From NCBI RefSeq assembly GCF_000685155.1, contig NZ_JMIY01000001.1, positions 242,393 through 306,392 of the forward strand: DNA of 64,000 bases. Reading direction: 5' to 3'. The stretch is from Candidatus Methanoperedens nitratireducens. Its GTDB lineage: Archaea; Halobacteriota; Methanosarcinia; Methanosarcinales; Methanoperedenaceae. Shown piece by piece: positions 37,690-46,723 of this stretch. Position 1 is the stretch's first letter. Each line of letters opens with the position of its first letter. Made by a program: the position numbers and the translations under genes. The notes under the pieces were generated by a model. It was not told the origin of the DNA, did no database searches, and saw only the letters and a list, made by a program, of their open reading frames with translations.

Positions 37690-38918
37690 TGTGATCTGAC
37701 AAGCTCTCTTGTGTGTTCTGCAACCTGCTCTGGATCAACGTGAAGCCTGGCTGCACCGCTATCCATAGCAGCCTTCGCCACGGCAGATGCCACAGATGGG
37801 GCAACCCTGGGATCAAAAATGCTCGGTATGATCGTATCCCCTGCCAGCCCGACGTGATCGACAAGGGATGCCAGCGCATCTGCCGCAGCCAGTTTCATCT
37901 CCTCGTTTATATCCCTGGCCCTAACATCCAGGACGCCCCTGAATATCCCTGGAAAACCAAGGGCATTGTTGATCTGGTTTTTGCAATCCGAACGTCCTGT
38001 GGCTACAATGCGCGCACCTGCCCTTTCTGCCTTATCAGGTGCGATCTCAGGCTCAGGGTTTGCAAGCGGGAAAACAATAGCATTATCTGCCATGGAATGC
38101 ACCATGCCCTCAGAAACTATTCCGCCTACAGACAGACCGATAAAAACATCCGCCCCTCTCATAGCATCAGAAAGTGCTCCATGCTCATTATCCTTATTCG
38201 TGATCTCTGCAAGCTCTTTTTTATAGGGGTTCAAGCCACTTCTACCTCTATAAATAATGCCTTTTGAGTCGCATACAAGAATATTCCTGACCCCCCTGCT
38301 TACCAGCAGCCTGGCAGTTGCAGTTGCTGCTGCCCCTGCCCCGCTGATAACGATTTTTATTTCATTGAGTTTTTTTCCAACTATTTTTAAGGCATTGATC
38401 GACCCGGCAAGAATTACTGCCGCTGTCCCATGCTGGTCATCATGAAATACTGGAATATCAAGTAATCTTTTCAGGCGTGCCTCGATCTCAAAGCACCGTG
38501 GAGCAGCTATATCCTCAAGATTGATACCTCCAAAAGAGGGCGCTATGTTCTTTACTGTATTTATGATCTCATCAACATCCTTCGTATCAAGGCACAGGGG
38601 AAATGCATCAACGCCTGCGAGGATCTTGAAAAGCATCGCTTTCCCTTCCATAACAGGCATGGCTGCTAAAGGGCCGATATCGTCCAGTTCAAGTACTGAT
38701 GTGCCGTCACTTACCACAGCCACCAGATTTCCTTTCAGGGTATAGCGGTAGGCATCATCCCTGTTTGAGTGTATCCTCAGGCACGGCCCTGCAACGCCGG
38801 GTGTATAGGCAAGGCTCAGTTCTTCTTTTGTCCTTATCCTGATCTTGCTTCTTACCTCTATCTTCCCCTTGTGCAACTCATGGAACCTGAGTGCCTGCTC
38901 ATATACCGATTGTTCCAT
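37686..38918 (-). CDS. maeB: NAD(P)-dependent malic enzyme
   Basis: A 410-residue short malic enzyme that converts malate to pyruvate and CO2. Seen: YTPGVAGPCL near residues 38-47, the catalytic Lys in MEGKAMLFK near 91-99, metal-binding LEDIAAPRCFEIE near 134-146, DDQHGTAAV near 160-168 and the nucleotide fold ISGAGAAATATA near 189-200. It lacks the phosphotransacetylase domain of bacterial MaeB. Second gene of a DUF166-malic-rhomboid operon, overlapping DUF166 by 20 bases. Confidence 0.92.
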   Translation of the reverse strand: MEQSVYEQALRFHELHKGKIEVRSKIRIRTKEELSLAYTPGVAGPCLRIHSNRDDAYRYTLKGNLVAVVSDGTSVLELDDIGPLAAMPVMEGKAMLFKILAGVDAFPLCLDTKDVDEIINTVKNIAPSFGGINLEDIAAPRCFEIEARLKRLLDIPVFHDDQHGTAAVILAGSINALKIVGKKLNEIKIVISGAGAAATATARLLVSRGVRNILVCDSKGIIYRGRSGLNPYKKELAEITNKDNEHGALSDAMRGADVFIGLSVGGIVSEGMVHSMADNAIVFPLANPEPEIAPDKAERAGARIVATGRSDCKNQINNALGFPGIFRGVLDVRARDINEEMKLAAADALASLVDHVGLAGDTIIPSIFDPRVAPSVASAVAKAAMDSGAARLHVDPEQVAEHTRELVRSQ

Positions 38919-39594
38919 CTTTAATCCCCTCCAGTGCAGTTTCTAATGCTTTCTTATGCAGCTCCGCTGCCCTATGTATTCCACCTCTTGTGCCCCGATG
39001 AGCCCTGCACGGGTACTGCTGCACAAGAAGTCCTGCTCTTGCGGGCGCATCCTTTATGCCTGTTCCAGCAAGAGCCTCTGCCATATGCCATGTGCTCCCG
39101 CATGGTGCGCCACGAATTACTTCAACATTCGATATGATATCGCCTTTTGTAGTTATCCTGACCTCTGGCCTTCCAAAACATGAAGCAAACTCATCAACGG
39201 TGTTATTGCCGCATCTCTCAAGATCGCAGCATATCTCATGTACTTCGATCTTCATGTTATATCTGTTCGATAGATCGAGCAGCTCAGAGTGTCCCCCTGC
39301 TCCTGACATACCGCCTGCTATAATCACAGCACTGGCACCGCATTCTCCTGCGATGCGTATGATCTCTGGTGTTAGATCAGGATGCAGGATATACACTATG
39401 ATGAGATCACTTGAGAGTACGCTTTTATCAAGGTTCAAGGCTCTTACGAAGTCCCGTGGATCATCAATAAAATCCGGAAGCAGCTCGGGGATTTCTGCTG
39501 AAGATATTCTGAGATCCGAATTGCTTTTGATTTTAATATTCTCGATCAGGCGGCGGCCGTATTTTCCTCTTGTAATTACGCCGATGGATATCAT
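38899..39594 (-). CDS. DUF166-family archaeal protein
   Basis: A 231-residue protein with conserved cysteines: EICCDLERCGNNTVDEFASCFG near residues 119-140 and RGAPCGSTWHMAEAL near 160-174, then YPCRAHRGT near 193-201. This pattern fits DUF166 (COG1810), found mainly in methanogens and relatives; the cysteines suggest metal or cluster binding. The N-terminal Rossmann-like part has no clear ligand motif. It heads the operon with malic enzyme and rhomboid protease. Confidence 0.65.
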   Translation of the reverse strand: MISIGVITRGKYGRRLIENIKIKSNSDLRISSAEIPELLPDFIDDPRDFVRALNLDKSVLSSDLIIVYILHPDLTPEIIRIAGECGASAVIIAGGMSGAGGHSELLDLSNRYNMKIEVHEICCDLERCGNNTVDEFASCFGRPEVRITTKGDIISNVEVIRGAPCGSTWHMAEALAGTGIKDAPARAGLLVQQYPCRAHRGTRGGIHRAAELHKKALETALEGIKDGTIGI

Positions 39595-39714
39595 CAGTTT
39601 ATAATTGTCGCTTTAGTATTTTGGTCTTGCGGAGGATTGATAAAATTATCCAGAGTAACCTCAACCAAAAGCTATTTGCTCGATCAACCCAATTTCTCAG
39701 TAAGGAGTGGTTTT

Positions 39715-40137
39715 ATGAAAGTTAGTGAAATAATGACAAAAAATCCGATTACAGTAGACCCTGAAGCTTCGGCAATGGATGTAGCTAGAAAGATGCAAGA
39801 AGAGAAAGTAGGAACCGTTCTTGTTGCAGACAGGGATCATCTTGAGGGTATAGTGATCGACAGGCAGATCGCTACAAAAGTAGTAGCCGCAGGAAAAGAT
39901 CCAGCCAGAACTAAGGTGAGCGAATTCATGACCAGAGACCCTGTTACAGCCAGCCCTGATATGCAACTGGAGGATGTTTCACGGATGATAGGGGAAAATA
40001 AGTGCAGAAGAATTCCTATTGTTGAGAGCGGAAGGCTGATGGGAATAGTATCGTCTGCTGATATCGCTGCACATGCAAGAGAATGTGACGTATGTATAAA
40101 CAACATACTCGATGAGGTTGCAAAAGCTGAGAAATAA
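39715..40137 (+). CDS. CBS-domain pair protein
   Basis: A 140-residue protein consisting of two CBS domains: MKVSEIMTKNPITVDPEASAM and, later, TKVSEFMTRDPVTASPD. Such pairs bind adenine nucleotides or SAM and regulate partners. ATG 39715 has AAGGAGTGG upstream; the longer frame from 39637 is not needed. It ends with two cysteines (ARECDVCINN) that could bind metal. Monocistronic. Confidence 0.88.
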   Translation: MKVSEIMTKNPITVDPEASAMDVARKMQEEKVGTVLVADRDHLEGIVIDRQIATKVVAAGKDPARTKVSEFMTRDPVTASPDMQLEDVSRMIGENKCRRIPIVESGRLMGIVSSADIAAHARECDVCINNILDEVAKAEK

Positions 40138-40149
40138 TTTTCTTAAGCT

Positions 40150-40926
40150 TCATTGATGAGGGACAAAATGCGATGAGTGATCTTCCCTTCCTATATGAAT
40201 ACGGTGGGCGGGTGTGCCGATCGGCGCACGTTCGGGAAGCCTTCTTCCCCCGGCATAAGCCAGATAGAGGACGCTGTTTATCAGCCCTATATGTGTGAAA
40301 GCCTGGGGAAAATTCCCCAGGAGTTCACCTGTATCGGTGTCAAACTGCTCTGAGAACAGCCCGACATGATTTGCGCGGCTGACTATATTCCTGAAAATCT
40401 CCCTGGCCTCATCAAGTCGATTTGATAGGGCCAGAACATCGACCAGCCAGAAGGTGCACAGCCCGAACGCACCTTCTTCACCATGCAGTCCATCCTCGTT
40501 GCGGTAGCGGTAAACCAATCCTTTTTCCGTGAGCTGCTCAATGGTATTATCGATAGTCCCCTGAACCCGTGGATCACTAAAGGGAAGGAACTCAAGCAGC
40601 GGGATTCGCAGGTTGGCTGCATCCAGTTCTTTTGAGTCAAATGATCGCACGAAAGCTCCCACTTCCACATTATAACCATGCAGAAGCACCTGCTCGTGAA
40701 TTATGTCCCTGGTTTTGCTCCATTTTTTTACATCTCCAGGGAGGTCATATTGTTCTGAGATGTGAACTGCCCGGTCAAGCGCAACCCATGCCATGACCTT
40801 AGAATAGGTGAAATGGCGTGGTTCACTTCTGACCTCCCATATACCGTAATCAGGCATTCTCCATACGTCGTGTACATGGTCTGCAATCTTACTGAAAAAG
40901 TCTGTGATCTCAAGTTCGTTCATCAT
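40150..40926 (-). CDS. GH15 glucoamylase/trehalase-like protein, N-terminally truncated
   Basis: A 258-residue protein matching only the C-terminal part of GH15 enzymes of about 600 residues: VWRMPDYGIWEVRSEPRHFTYSK near residues 20-42, GLHGEEGAFGLCTFW near 145-159 (general acid region) and GLFSEQFDTDTGELLGNFPQAFTH near 188-211 (general base region). The N-terminal sandwich domain and the first half of the toroid are absent. Its ATG overlaps the oxidoreductase stop. Either a remnant or a stand-alone half domain. Confidence 0.75.
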   Translation of the reverse strand: MMNELEITDFFSKIADHVHDVWRMPDYGIWEVRSEPRHFTYSKVMAWVALDRAVHISEQYDLPGDVKKWSKTRDIIHEQVLLHGYNVEVGAFVRSFDSKELDAANLRIPLLEFLPFSDPRVQGTIDNTIEQLTEKGLVYRYRNEDGLHGEEGAFGLCTFWLVDVLALSNRLDEAREIFRNIVSRANHVGLFSEQFDTDTGELLGNFPQAFTHIGLINSVLYLAYAGGRRLPERAPIGTPAHRIHIGREDHSSHFVPHQ

Positions 40927-41894
40927 TCCCCCATAAATTCAGCCAGGGCAGGAAGAACGCGCTCGCCAAAATCCTTAATGAAAAGCTGCTGGCCCCGGTT
41001 CACATTGTGAAGGTAGATATGCTCGAAGCCCAGCCGGATATCGTCACGAAGCCATTCGATATGCTTATCTGTGTCACTGGAGATACGCACGTGATCATAC
41101 ATATCCTCAGGTTTGATGTATTTTGCAGCCGCTTCTAATTGCTCAGGGAAGCGAAGGTCTGCCAGTACAGAACTACCCAGGATGGCAGTCCGCCACTGTT
41201 CCCATGCTCCCTGCAGTGCTTCCTCATCCGTACGGGCATAGGAGACCTGCACCTTGAGATACATCGGCTTCCCCTCACCTCCGCCACTGTGAAAAGCCTC
41301 GACCACCTCTTTCAGTTCATCCTCTGGCCTGGATATGGTTATCAACCCGTCCGCCCATTCCCCCAACCACTGTGCTGTTTCGGGAGATATGGCAGCACCT
41401 ATCAGGAGCGGTGGATTCGACGGGCGTGTGTATAGCTTCGCCTCCTCAACAACGACACGCCCATAGTGCGTCACTTTTTCCCCGGCCCACAGGGCACGCA
41501 TGATCTGCGCCGATTCACGTAATCTTTTGTTCCTTTCCGATGCAGGTGGCCAGCAGTCGCCTGTGATCGCCTCGTTAAGCAGCTCGCCGCTCCCTAATCC
41601 AGGCCAGAAACGGCCAGGGAACATCTCTAAGAGTGTGGCTGATGCCTGGGCTAATATTGCAGGATTGTACCTCTGCCCGGGCGCTGTGACCACTCCGAAG
41701 GGCAGAGAGGTCGCCTGCAGTGCGGCCCCAAGCCATGACCATGCGAATCCGCTCTCCCCCTGGCTTTCACTCCACGGGTAAAAATGATCAGAGCACATCG
41801 CTGCATTAAACCCTGCGGCTTCAGCAGCTCTGGCAAGCTCCAGTAAAACACCTGGTTTGAATTGTTCATGAGATGCATGGTAACCTATTTTCAT
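40923..41894 (-). CDS. LLM-class flavin-dependent oxidoreductase
   Basis: A 323-residue luciferase-like TIM barrel: MKIGYHASHEQF start, AAMCSDHFYPWSESQGESGFAWSW near residues 32-55 and RFWPGLGSGELLNEAITG near 94-111. It resembles the bacterial group often called non-F420 flavinoid oxidoreductase, which is commonly linked to GH15 genes, so both genes were probably acquired together. Substrate unknown; FMN or F420 use cannot be decided from sequence. Confidence 0.82.
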   Translation of the reverse strand: MKIGYHASHEQFKPGVLLELARAAEAAGFNAAMCSDHFYPWSESQGESGFAWSWLGAALQATSLPFGVVTAPGQRYNPAILAQASATLLEMFPGRFWPGLGSGELLNEAITGDCWPPASERNKRLRESAQIMRALWAGEKVTHYGRVVVEEAKLYTRPSNPPLLIGAAISPETAQWLGEWADGLITISRPEDELKEVVEAFHSGGGEGKPMYLKVQVSYARTDEEALQGAWEQWRTAILGSSVLADLRFPEQLEAAAKYIKPEDMYDHVRISSDTDKHIEWLRDDIRLGFEHIYLHNVNRGQQLFIKDFGERVLPALAEFMGE

Positions 41895-41925
41895 AACCCC
41901 ACCTCCAATTTATAAGTTAGTTAAG

Positions 41926-42507
41926 TCAAAGGATATAATTGTTCTGCTGTTGCGGTCGTGATTTGAGCTTTGCCAGGAATTGCTTTCTAAACTTGACTAC
42001 CTTTGGCGCGATCACTATACGACAGTACGGCTGCTCAGGGTTGCGTTCGAAGTACTCTCTGTGATACTCCTCTGCCGTGTAGAACGCTGTGAGCGGTGTA
42101 ACCTCAGTTACAATAGGTGCATCCCAGATCTTTGCCTCCTCAAGCCTGGCTATCACCTCTTGAGCAACAGCTTTCTGTTCCTGTGTATGATAGAAGATTA
42201 CTGAACGATACTGTGTACCAACATCAGGGCCCTGACGGTTTAACGTTGTCGGGTCATGGATCGTAAAGAAGACCTCCAGGAGCTCTCTGAACGATATGAT
42301 TTGAGGATCAAACGTGATCTGTACCACCTCAGCATGGCCTGTGGTGCCTGTACAGACCTCCTGATATGATGGGTTGGGCACACTGCCGCCTGAGTAGCCA
42401 GACACAACTTTCTCTACACCGCGCAATTCGTTGAATATGGCCTCCAGGCACCAGAAGCATCCTCCACCCAGTGTTGCGGTTTCGCTTATGTTACGTTTAT
42501 GTATAGA
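41926..42507 (-). CDS. msrA: Peptide methionine sulfoxide reductase A, without a standard start codon
   Basis: The catalytic motif [12 protein letters not shown] (catalytic Cys codon at 42457-42459) is in frame, followed by VSGYSGG and GTTGHAEVV as in MsrA. The enzyme reduces methionine-S-sulfoxide. The frame is open only to a TAA at 42508-42510, and between it and the catalytic Cys there is no ATG, GTG or TTG; only ATA (42504, 42489) or CTG (42471) could start it. TTG 42426 would delete the active site. So either a rare start or a gene disabled by a start mutation. Confidence 0.75.
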   Translation of the reverse strand, partial: SIHKRNISETATLGGGCFWCLEAIFNELRGVEKVVSGYSGGSVPNPSYQEVCTGTTGHAEVVQITFDPQIISFRELLEVFFTIHDPTTLNRQGPDVGTQYRSVIFYHTQEQKAVAQEVIARLEEAKIWDAPIVTEVTPLTAFYTAEEYHREYFERNPEQPYCRIVIAPKVVKFRKQFLAKLKSRPQQQNNYIL

Positions 42508-42650
42508 TTATACCCCCTTAACCTGCTTATGCAGTTATTGAAATTGGTGATAATTCCCATATCAGTATGTTTACATTTTTGATGTATTTAAATTTTCATT
42601 ACCAAAATCATTAAGTAAGGCTTATTGAAGCTAATGAGGGTGATTCTAAT

Positions 42651-43715
42651 ATGAGAGTGATAAAAGAAGAGCTTATAGAGAAACTTGCTAAGAATGCCCC
42701 AAAAGAATTTAAAATTGTTGTCATGCCGCATTTCTGTATAGATAGCTTTGTTCAATATGAAGATGATTATAAATCATTTATTCAAAAATTTGAGAGCATT
42801 GCAGATCATGGAGGGGGAAATATAGTTATAAAACAAACACTATTAAGAGGAGGTAAAGCCGCAAATTGTGCATCAGCCCTTCTGTCCTTAGGTGTCCGCA
42901 CATATTTAATCACAAGGACAGATGAGATCGGGTATAAATTACTTAAATATTTTTTTGAGGGAAAAGACGCTGATTTATCATATGTAAGTAAAGATGGTGA
43001 GTTAGCTTTCACTACTGCTATTGAGATCAGAGGAACAAATGTTATGCTCAGTGATCCTGGCTCACTCTCACAATTCGGGCCAGAATGCTTAACAGATAAA
43101 GAGAAGAAACTGATTAGAGAAGCAGATATCGTATGTGTCTCAGATTGGGGTTTAAATAAGAGAGGCACAGAACTTGCAGAGCATGTTTTTGGTATAGTCA
43201 AAGAAGAGAAAAAAGGCAAAACTTTTTTTGACCCTGGAGATCCATCTCCTAAAGAGGGAAGTGTAAAAGAAGAGATAGAGAGGATGGTTAGAAAGATACT
43301 ATCAGAAGGACTGGTTGATATACTCAGTGTAAATGAGGATGAAGTTAAAAGATATGGGAAGAAAGATAATCTAAGCAGGGCGATAAATTATCTCAGGAAG
43401 ATGGCGAGAGTAGATTTACATACAGAAGATTATGTAAGAACTTTCTATAAAGATAGAGAGATAGAAAAGATACCAACATTCAGTGTACAACCAAAAAGAT
43501 TAACAGGAGCAGGCGATGCATGGAATGCTGGTGATATATTTGGTGAAGCTATTGGATTACCTGATGACTTGAGGCTCTTGCTTGCGAATGCAGTTGCAGC
43601 TTATTACATTTCAGATTCAGAAAGAAGACATCCTACAAGACAGGATTTGATAAATTTTCTGGAGGGAGTATCTTTAAAACCTATAAAAAGAAATTCCGAA
43701 CAAATCCTTGAATAA
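42651..43715 (+). CDS. PfkB-family carbohydrate kinase
   Basis: A 354-residue ribokinase-fold enzyme. RGGKAANCASALLSLGV near residues 66-82 is the sugar-binding motif and RLTGAGDAWNAGDIFG near 281-296 contains the catalytic GAGD. An Asp-rich region FFDPGDPSP near 197-205 is also conserved. Substrate unknown (sugar or nucleoside). It is expressed on its own, with the deleted SRPBCC gene 14 bases downstream. Confidence 0.82.
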   Translation: MRVIKEELIEKLAKNAPKEFKIVVMPHFCIDSFVQYEDDYKSFIQKFESIADHGGGNIVIKQTLLRGGKAANCASALLSLGVRTYLITRTDEIGYKLLKYFFEGKDADLSYVSKDGELAFTTAIEIRGTNVMLSDPGSLSQFGPECLTDKEKKLIREADIVCVSDWGLNKRGTELAEHVFGIVKEEKKGKTFFDPGDPSPKEGSVKEEIERMVRKILSEGLVDILSVNEDEVKRYGKKDNLSRAINYLRKMARVDLHTEDYVRTFYKDREIEKIPTFSVQPKRLTGAGDAWNAGDIFGEAIGLPDDLRLLLANAVAAYYISDSERRHPTRQDLINFLEGVSLKPIKRNSEQILE

Positions 43716-43729
43716 GGAGGATTGAGAAA

Positions 43730-44032
43730 ATGTGGCATCTGATCGCAGGCATGATATTCGCCGTGTCAGCAGCATATCTGATCTTTATACGGCCATGGCA
43801 TCTTAAGTGGGGCGCGACCCAAGAGGAGGTCAACAGTACAATGCCGGGCGATGATGTGGTGAAACGCCCCCTGCTTGTGGTAACCCGTGCAATCACCATC
43901 AGGGCGCAGCCATCCGAGATCTGGCCATGGCTTGTGCTTGAAAAGCTAGACTTCATCATGATGCGGAAGATGATGCTCGGCATCAAGAAGAGGGCGGAGG
44001 CCCTGGGAAAAGGAAAGTCTGAATACTTGTAG
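43730..44032 (+). pseudogene. SRPBCC-like gene with an internal deletion
   Basis: The 100-residue frame joins a normal N-terminus (membrane segment at about residues 5-22, then GATQEEVNSTMPGDD and TRAITIRAQPSEIWPWLV) directly to what looks like the C-terminal end (LDFIMMRKMMLGIKKRAE). In relatives I recall, roughly 100 residues separate these parts, so the ligand-binding core is missing. The frame is kept, so a short protein may still be made. Confidence 0.55.
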
Positions 44033-44107
44033 ATAAATTGCTATATAAGGGAATATATAAATATATGTATATCATCATTATTAAACGTTATGATAGGAGG
44101 AATAATT

Positions 44108-44278
44108 TTGGAGATTAAAATATCTAAAGATTCCAGCGCAGAGGAACTCATACCAATTGCATTTCATGAACTGCTCGGTTTACCCGTAACCATGAGAAGC
44201 CTTAATAAAATTCAGACATTCCTGTTTCAGGAAGTTATTAAACATGTCAAGACACAAAAAAGAGCTTTTAATCACTAA
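44108..44278 (+). CDS. Small hypothetical protein overlapping the FAD oxidoreductase
   Basis: A 56-residue frame (LEIKISKDSSAEELIPIAFHELLG...) from TTG 44108, which has TAGGAGGA six bases upstream; the ATG at 44090 lies upstream of that site. It overlaps the FAD gene by 35 bases, consistent with coupling. Charged and helical; possible partner or regulator of the oxidoreductase. Family not recognised. Confidence 0.45.
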   Translation: MEIKISKDSSAEELIPIAFHELLGLPVTMRSLNKIQTFLFQEVIKHVKTQKRAFNH

Positions 44279-45584
44279 CGGCTCTGAGATTGCAATTATA
44301 GGTGGAGGACCTGCTGGAAGTCTGTTTGCTAAATTTGCCATTGAATATGCCCGTAAATATGGAATTGACGTTAATGTAACCATCTACACCAGCAAATTGT
44401 TCTCAGAAGCTGGCCCAAAGGGGTGTAAGGGCTGCGTTGGTGTCATCAACGAACGGCTCAATAGAAAGCTGAAACAACATGGTATAGTACTGCCTAAAGA
44501 ACTGATCATGCAGATCATTGATGGCTATTATTTTATTTCAAAAGGTGGCAATTTATACGTGGAAAAGAAAACAAAGTTGGATGATATTATAACGGTATTT
44601 CGTGGAAATGGGCCTTTTTGCTCACCTCTAAATGGAGGTTTTGACGGCTTTTTACTGGAGCATGCGAAAAATTCTGGGGCAATAGTAGTACAGAGCTCAG
44701 TGAGAGATGTAATTTTTCCGAAGAATAAAGAGGATAAAATTACAGTAAAATATGATCAGGGTTGTCATAAAGTAGATCTGCTGATAGGGGCGTTTGGAGT
44801 AAGAAGCCCGATAATTAAGAAATTCAAGGAGATTGGTTATCAGCCTCCTGAAACCGCAATGGCATGCCTCATGGAAATCGATTGCGGAGAAAAGCATATA
44901 GAGGAATTTATTCAAAACACGATCCACATATACTCTTTCGGAACCCCAGGTATTGATTATGGAATAATGATTCCCAAGAAGCGGTTTTTGACAATTGGTA
45001 TAGTTGGTAAGAATGTTAAACCAAGGAACCTTCGCGATTTTTTATCCAGTCCACTAATTACAAAGATACTACCTGAAAACCCAAAAATCTGCTGTCAGTG
45101 CTGTACACAGATTCCTGTTACTAATGCAAAAAATCCTTTTGCAGATCGCCTGCTCATAATCGGAGATGCAGGGTACTCAAGGTATTACAAGAATGGATTG
45201 GAGTCTGCTTTTAACTCTGTGCAGATTGCTGTTAAAGCAGTATTTGAATCTGGAATTTCTAAAGAAGCTTTTGAGAGAGATTACTATCCTTTATGCAAGA
45301 AAATGTTCATTACCGAAAATATTTACGGCAGGATGCTATTCAGGCTAAACAACATAATTGCCTCTCATGAAGTATTATCAATAGCGCATATGGACTTAGC
45401 AAAAAAATATGAGCGAAAAGGGCATCAACATCTGGATGAGATCCAGTGGAACATGTTTACAGGCCACGAATCATATAAAAATATTTTCTGGGAATTCTTT
45501 GAGCCAAGGCTACAATTTGAACTGGCAATTGAAACGATTAAAGAAGTCCTGGAGCGTCTGAGTAAAAAGTGCAGGTTGACATGA
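44244..45584 (+). CDS. FAD-dependent oxidoreductase of the geranylgeranyl reductase type
   Basis: A 446-residue flavoprotein. EIAIIGGGPAGSLFAKFA at residues 15-32 is the FAD Rossmann motif and DRLLIIGDAGYSRYYKNG near 302-319 is the second FAD contact (GD motif) of the GGR/PHBH class. Two unusual cysteine groups are seen: GCKGCVG at about 60-66 and CCQCC near 282-286. In GGR-like enzymes the substrate is prenyl lipid, but these cysteines suggest a different or additional redox function. Confidence 0.7.
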   Translation: MSRHKKELLITNGSEIAIIGGGPAGSLFAKFAIEYARKYGIDVNVTIYTSKLFSEAGPKGCKGCVGVINERLNRKLKQHGIVLPKELIMQIIDGYYFISKGGNLYVEKKTKLDDIITVFRGNGPFCSPLNGGFDGFLLEHAKNSGAIVVQSSVRDVIFPKNKEDKITVKYDQGCHKVDLLIGAFGVRSPIIKKFKEIGYQPPETAMACLMEIDCGEKHIEEFIQNTIHIYSFGTPGIDYGIMIPKKRFLTIGIVGKNVKPRNLRDFLSSPLITKILPENPKICCQCCTQIPVTNAKNPFADRLLIIGDAGYSRYYKNGLESAFNSVQIAVKAVFESGISKEAFERDYYPLCKKMFITENIYGRMLFRLNNIIASHEVLSIAHMDLAKKYERKGHQHLDEIQWNMFTGHESYKNIFWEFFEPRLQFELAIETIKEVLERLSKKCRLT

Positions 45585-45674
45585 TCGTAGAGGAAGTTAT
45601 GAAAGCTCTGTCGCAAGCCTGAAATTATGCTATTGCGATTCAGGAGTTTTGAATTGCCTTTCTCTTAATGGCTT

Positions 45675-46589
45675 TTACTGATCCGAAAGCGGTATCTCTA
45701 TCTCAGTAAACTCTTGTGCGATTCTTACATTCTCAAATATGTCCTTCGCCTCATGTAGCAGCGGCTCTGTACTTTCTGAGTACCTTGAGCTTATATGTGT
45801 CAGTACAAGTTGTTTTACTCCTGCTTTTTTTGCAAGATCTGCCGCTTCTCCTGCTGTTGAGTGCTTTGTCTGCAGTGCCCAGTCTTTGAGCTCACCGGTC
45901 ATCGTTCCATCATGAATGAGTAGATCTGCTCCAGTGCTTGCTTTTTCAATAGATTCACACGGCCGGGTATCTCCGCTGTAAACGAGCTTCCGTCCTGGTC
46001 TGCTCTCTCCGATCACTTCCGAGGGCAGTATTGTCCTGCCGTTTATTACAACAGGCTCACCTCTCTGAAGCTTTGAGAACATAGGTCCAACAGGAACTCC
46101 GAGTTCGGTAGCTCTCTTCCTGTTAAACCTGCCGATACGCCTTTTTTCTTCGAGAGCATAGCCAAGGCTGGGAACACCGTGATCTGTGGCGACCGCCTTG
46201 ATGAAATAAGGCCCTTTATCAATAATATCCCCATCCTTTAGCTCATGCGCCTCTATATGGAACCCGAGCCTGTAGTAACCAAGCTCGATAAGGAGCCGAA
46301 CAAGCTGTTTTGCCCATCTTGGGCCGTATATATCCAGTGGCTCGGTCCTGCCGTTAAATGACATCGTCTGTATAAGCCCTGGTATGCCAAGAAAATGATC
46401 CGCGTGAAAGTGCGTGATGTAAATCGATGTTAGCTTCATGCCAGTCTTTGCGCGCATCATCTGCTGCTGCGTACCTTCGCCGCAGTCAAACAGCATCAGT
46501 TCTCCCTCCCTGTTGATCAATATTGCAGATGGGTTGCGGTTTGGCGTGGGGAGGGTACCGCCTGTCCCAAGAAAAGTTACACGAAGCAT
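45675..46589 (-). CDS. rnz: Ribonuclease Z
   Basis: A 304-residue metallo-beta-lactamase nuclease that removes tRNA 3' trailers. THFHADH (His60, His62, Asp64, His65) binds two zinc ions, with further ligands in DHGVPSLGY and LTHIS. The start MLRVTFLGTGGTLPTPNRNPS is typical of short RNase Z. Length standard. Relevant because the tRNAs in this window do not encode CCA. Confidence 0.94.
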   Translation of the reverse strand: MLRVTFLGTGGTLPTPNRNPSAILINREGELMLFDCGEGTQQQMMRAKTGMKLTSIYITHFHADHFLGIPGLIQTMSFNGRTEPLDIYGPRWAKQLVRLLIELGYYRLGFHIEAHELKDGDIIDKGPYFIKAVATDHGVPSLGYALEEKRRIGRFNRKRATELGVPVGPMFSKLQRGEPVVINGRTILPSEVIGESRPGRKLVYSGDTRPCESIEKASTGADLLIHDGTMTGELKDWALQTKHSTAGEAADLAKKAGVKQLVLTHISSRYSESTEPLLHEAKDIFENVRIAQEFTEIEIPLSDQ

Positions 46590-46723
46590 TAAGTGCTTAT
46601 TTGTATTGGAGATTTAAATAAGTCACTTTCTCAGTTCACCGGTACGTTTTATTACTCCCAGTTATCTCTTTGTATGGTAAATATTATATAGGGTAATGTT
46701 GTATTATGATTTGGTGACGTTTA

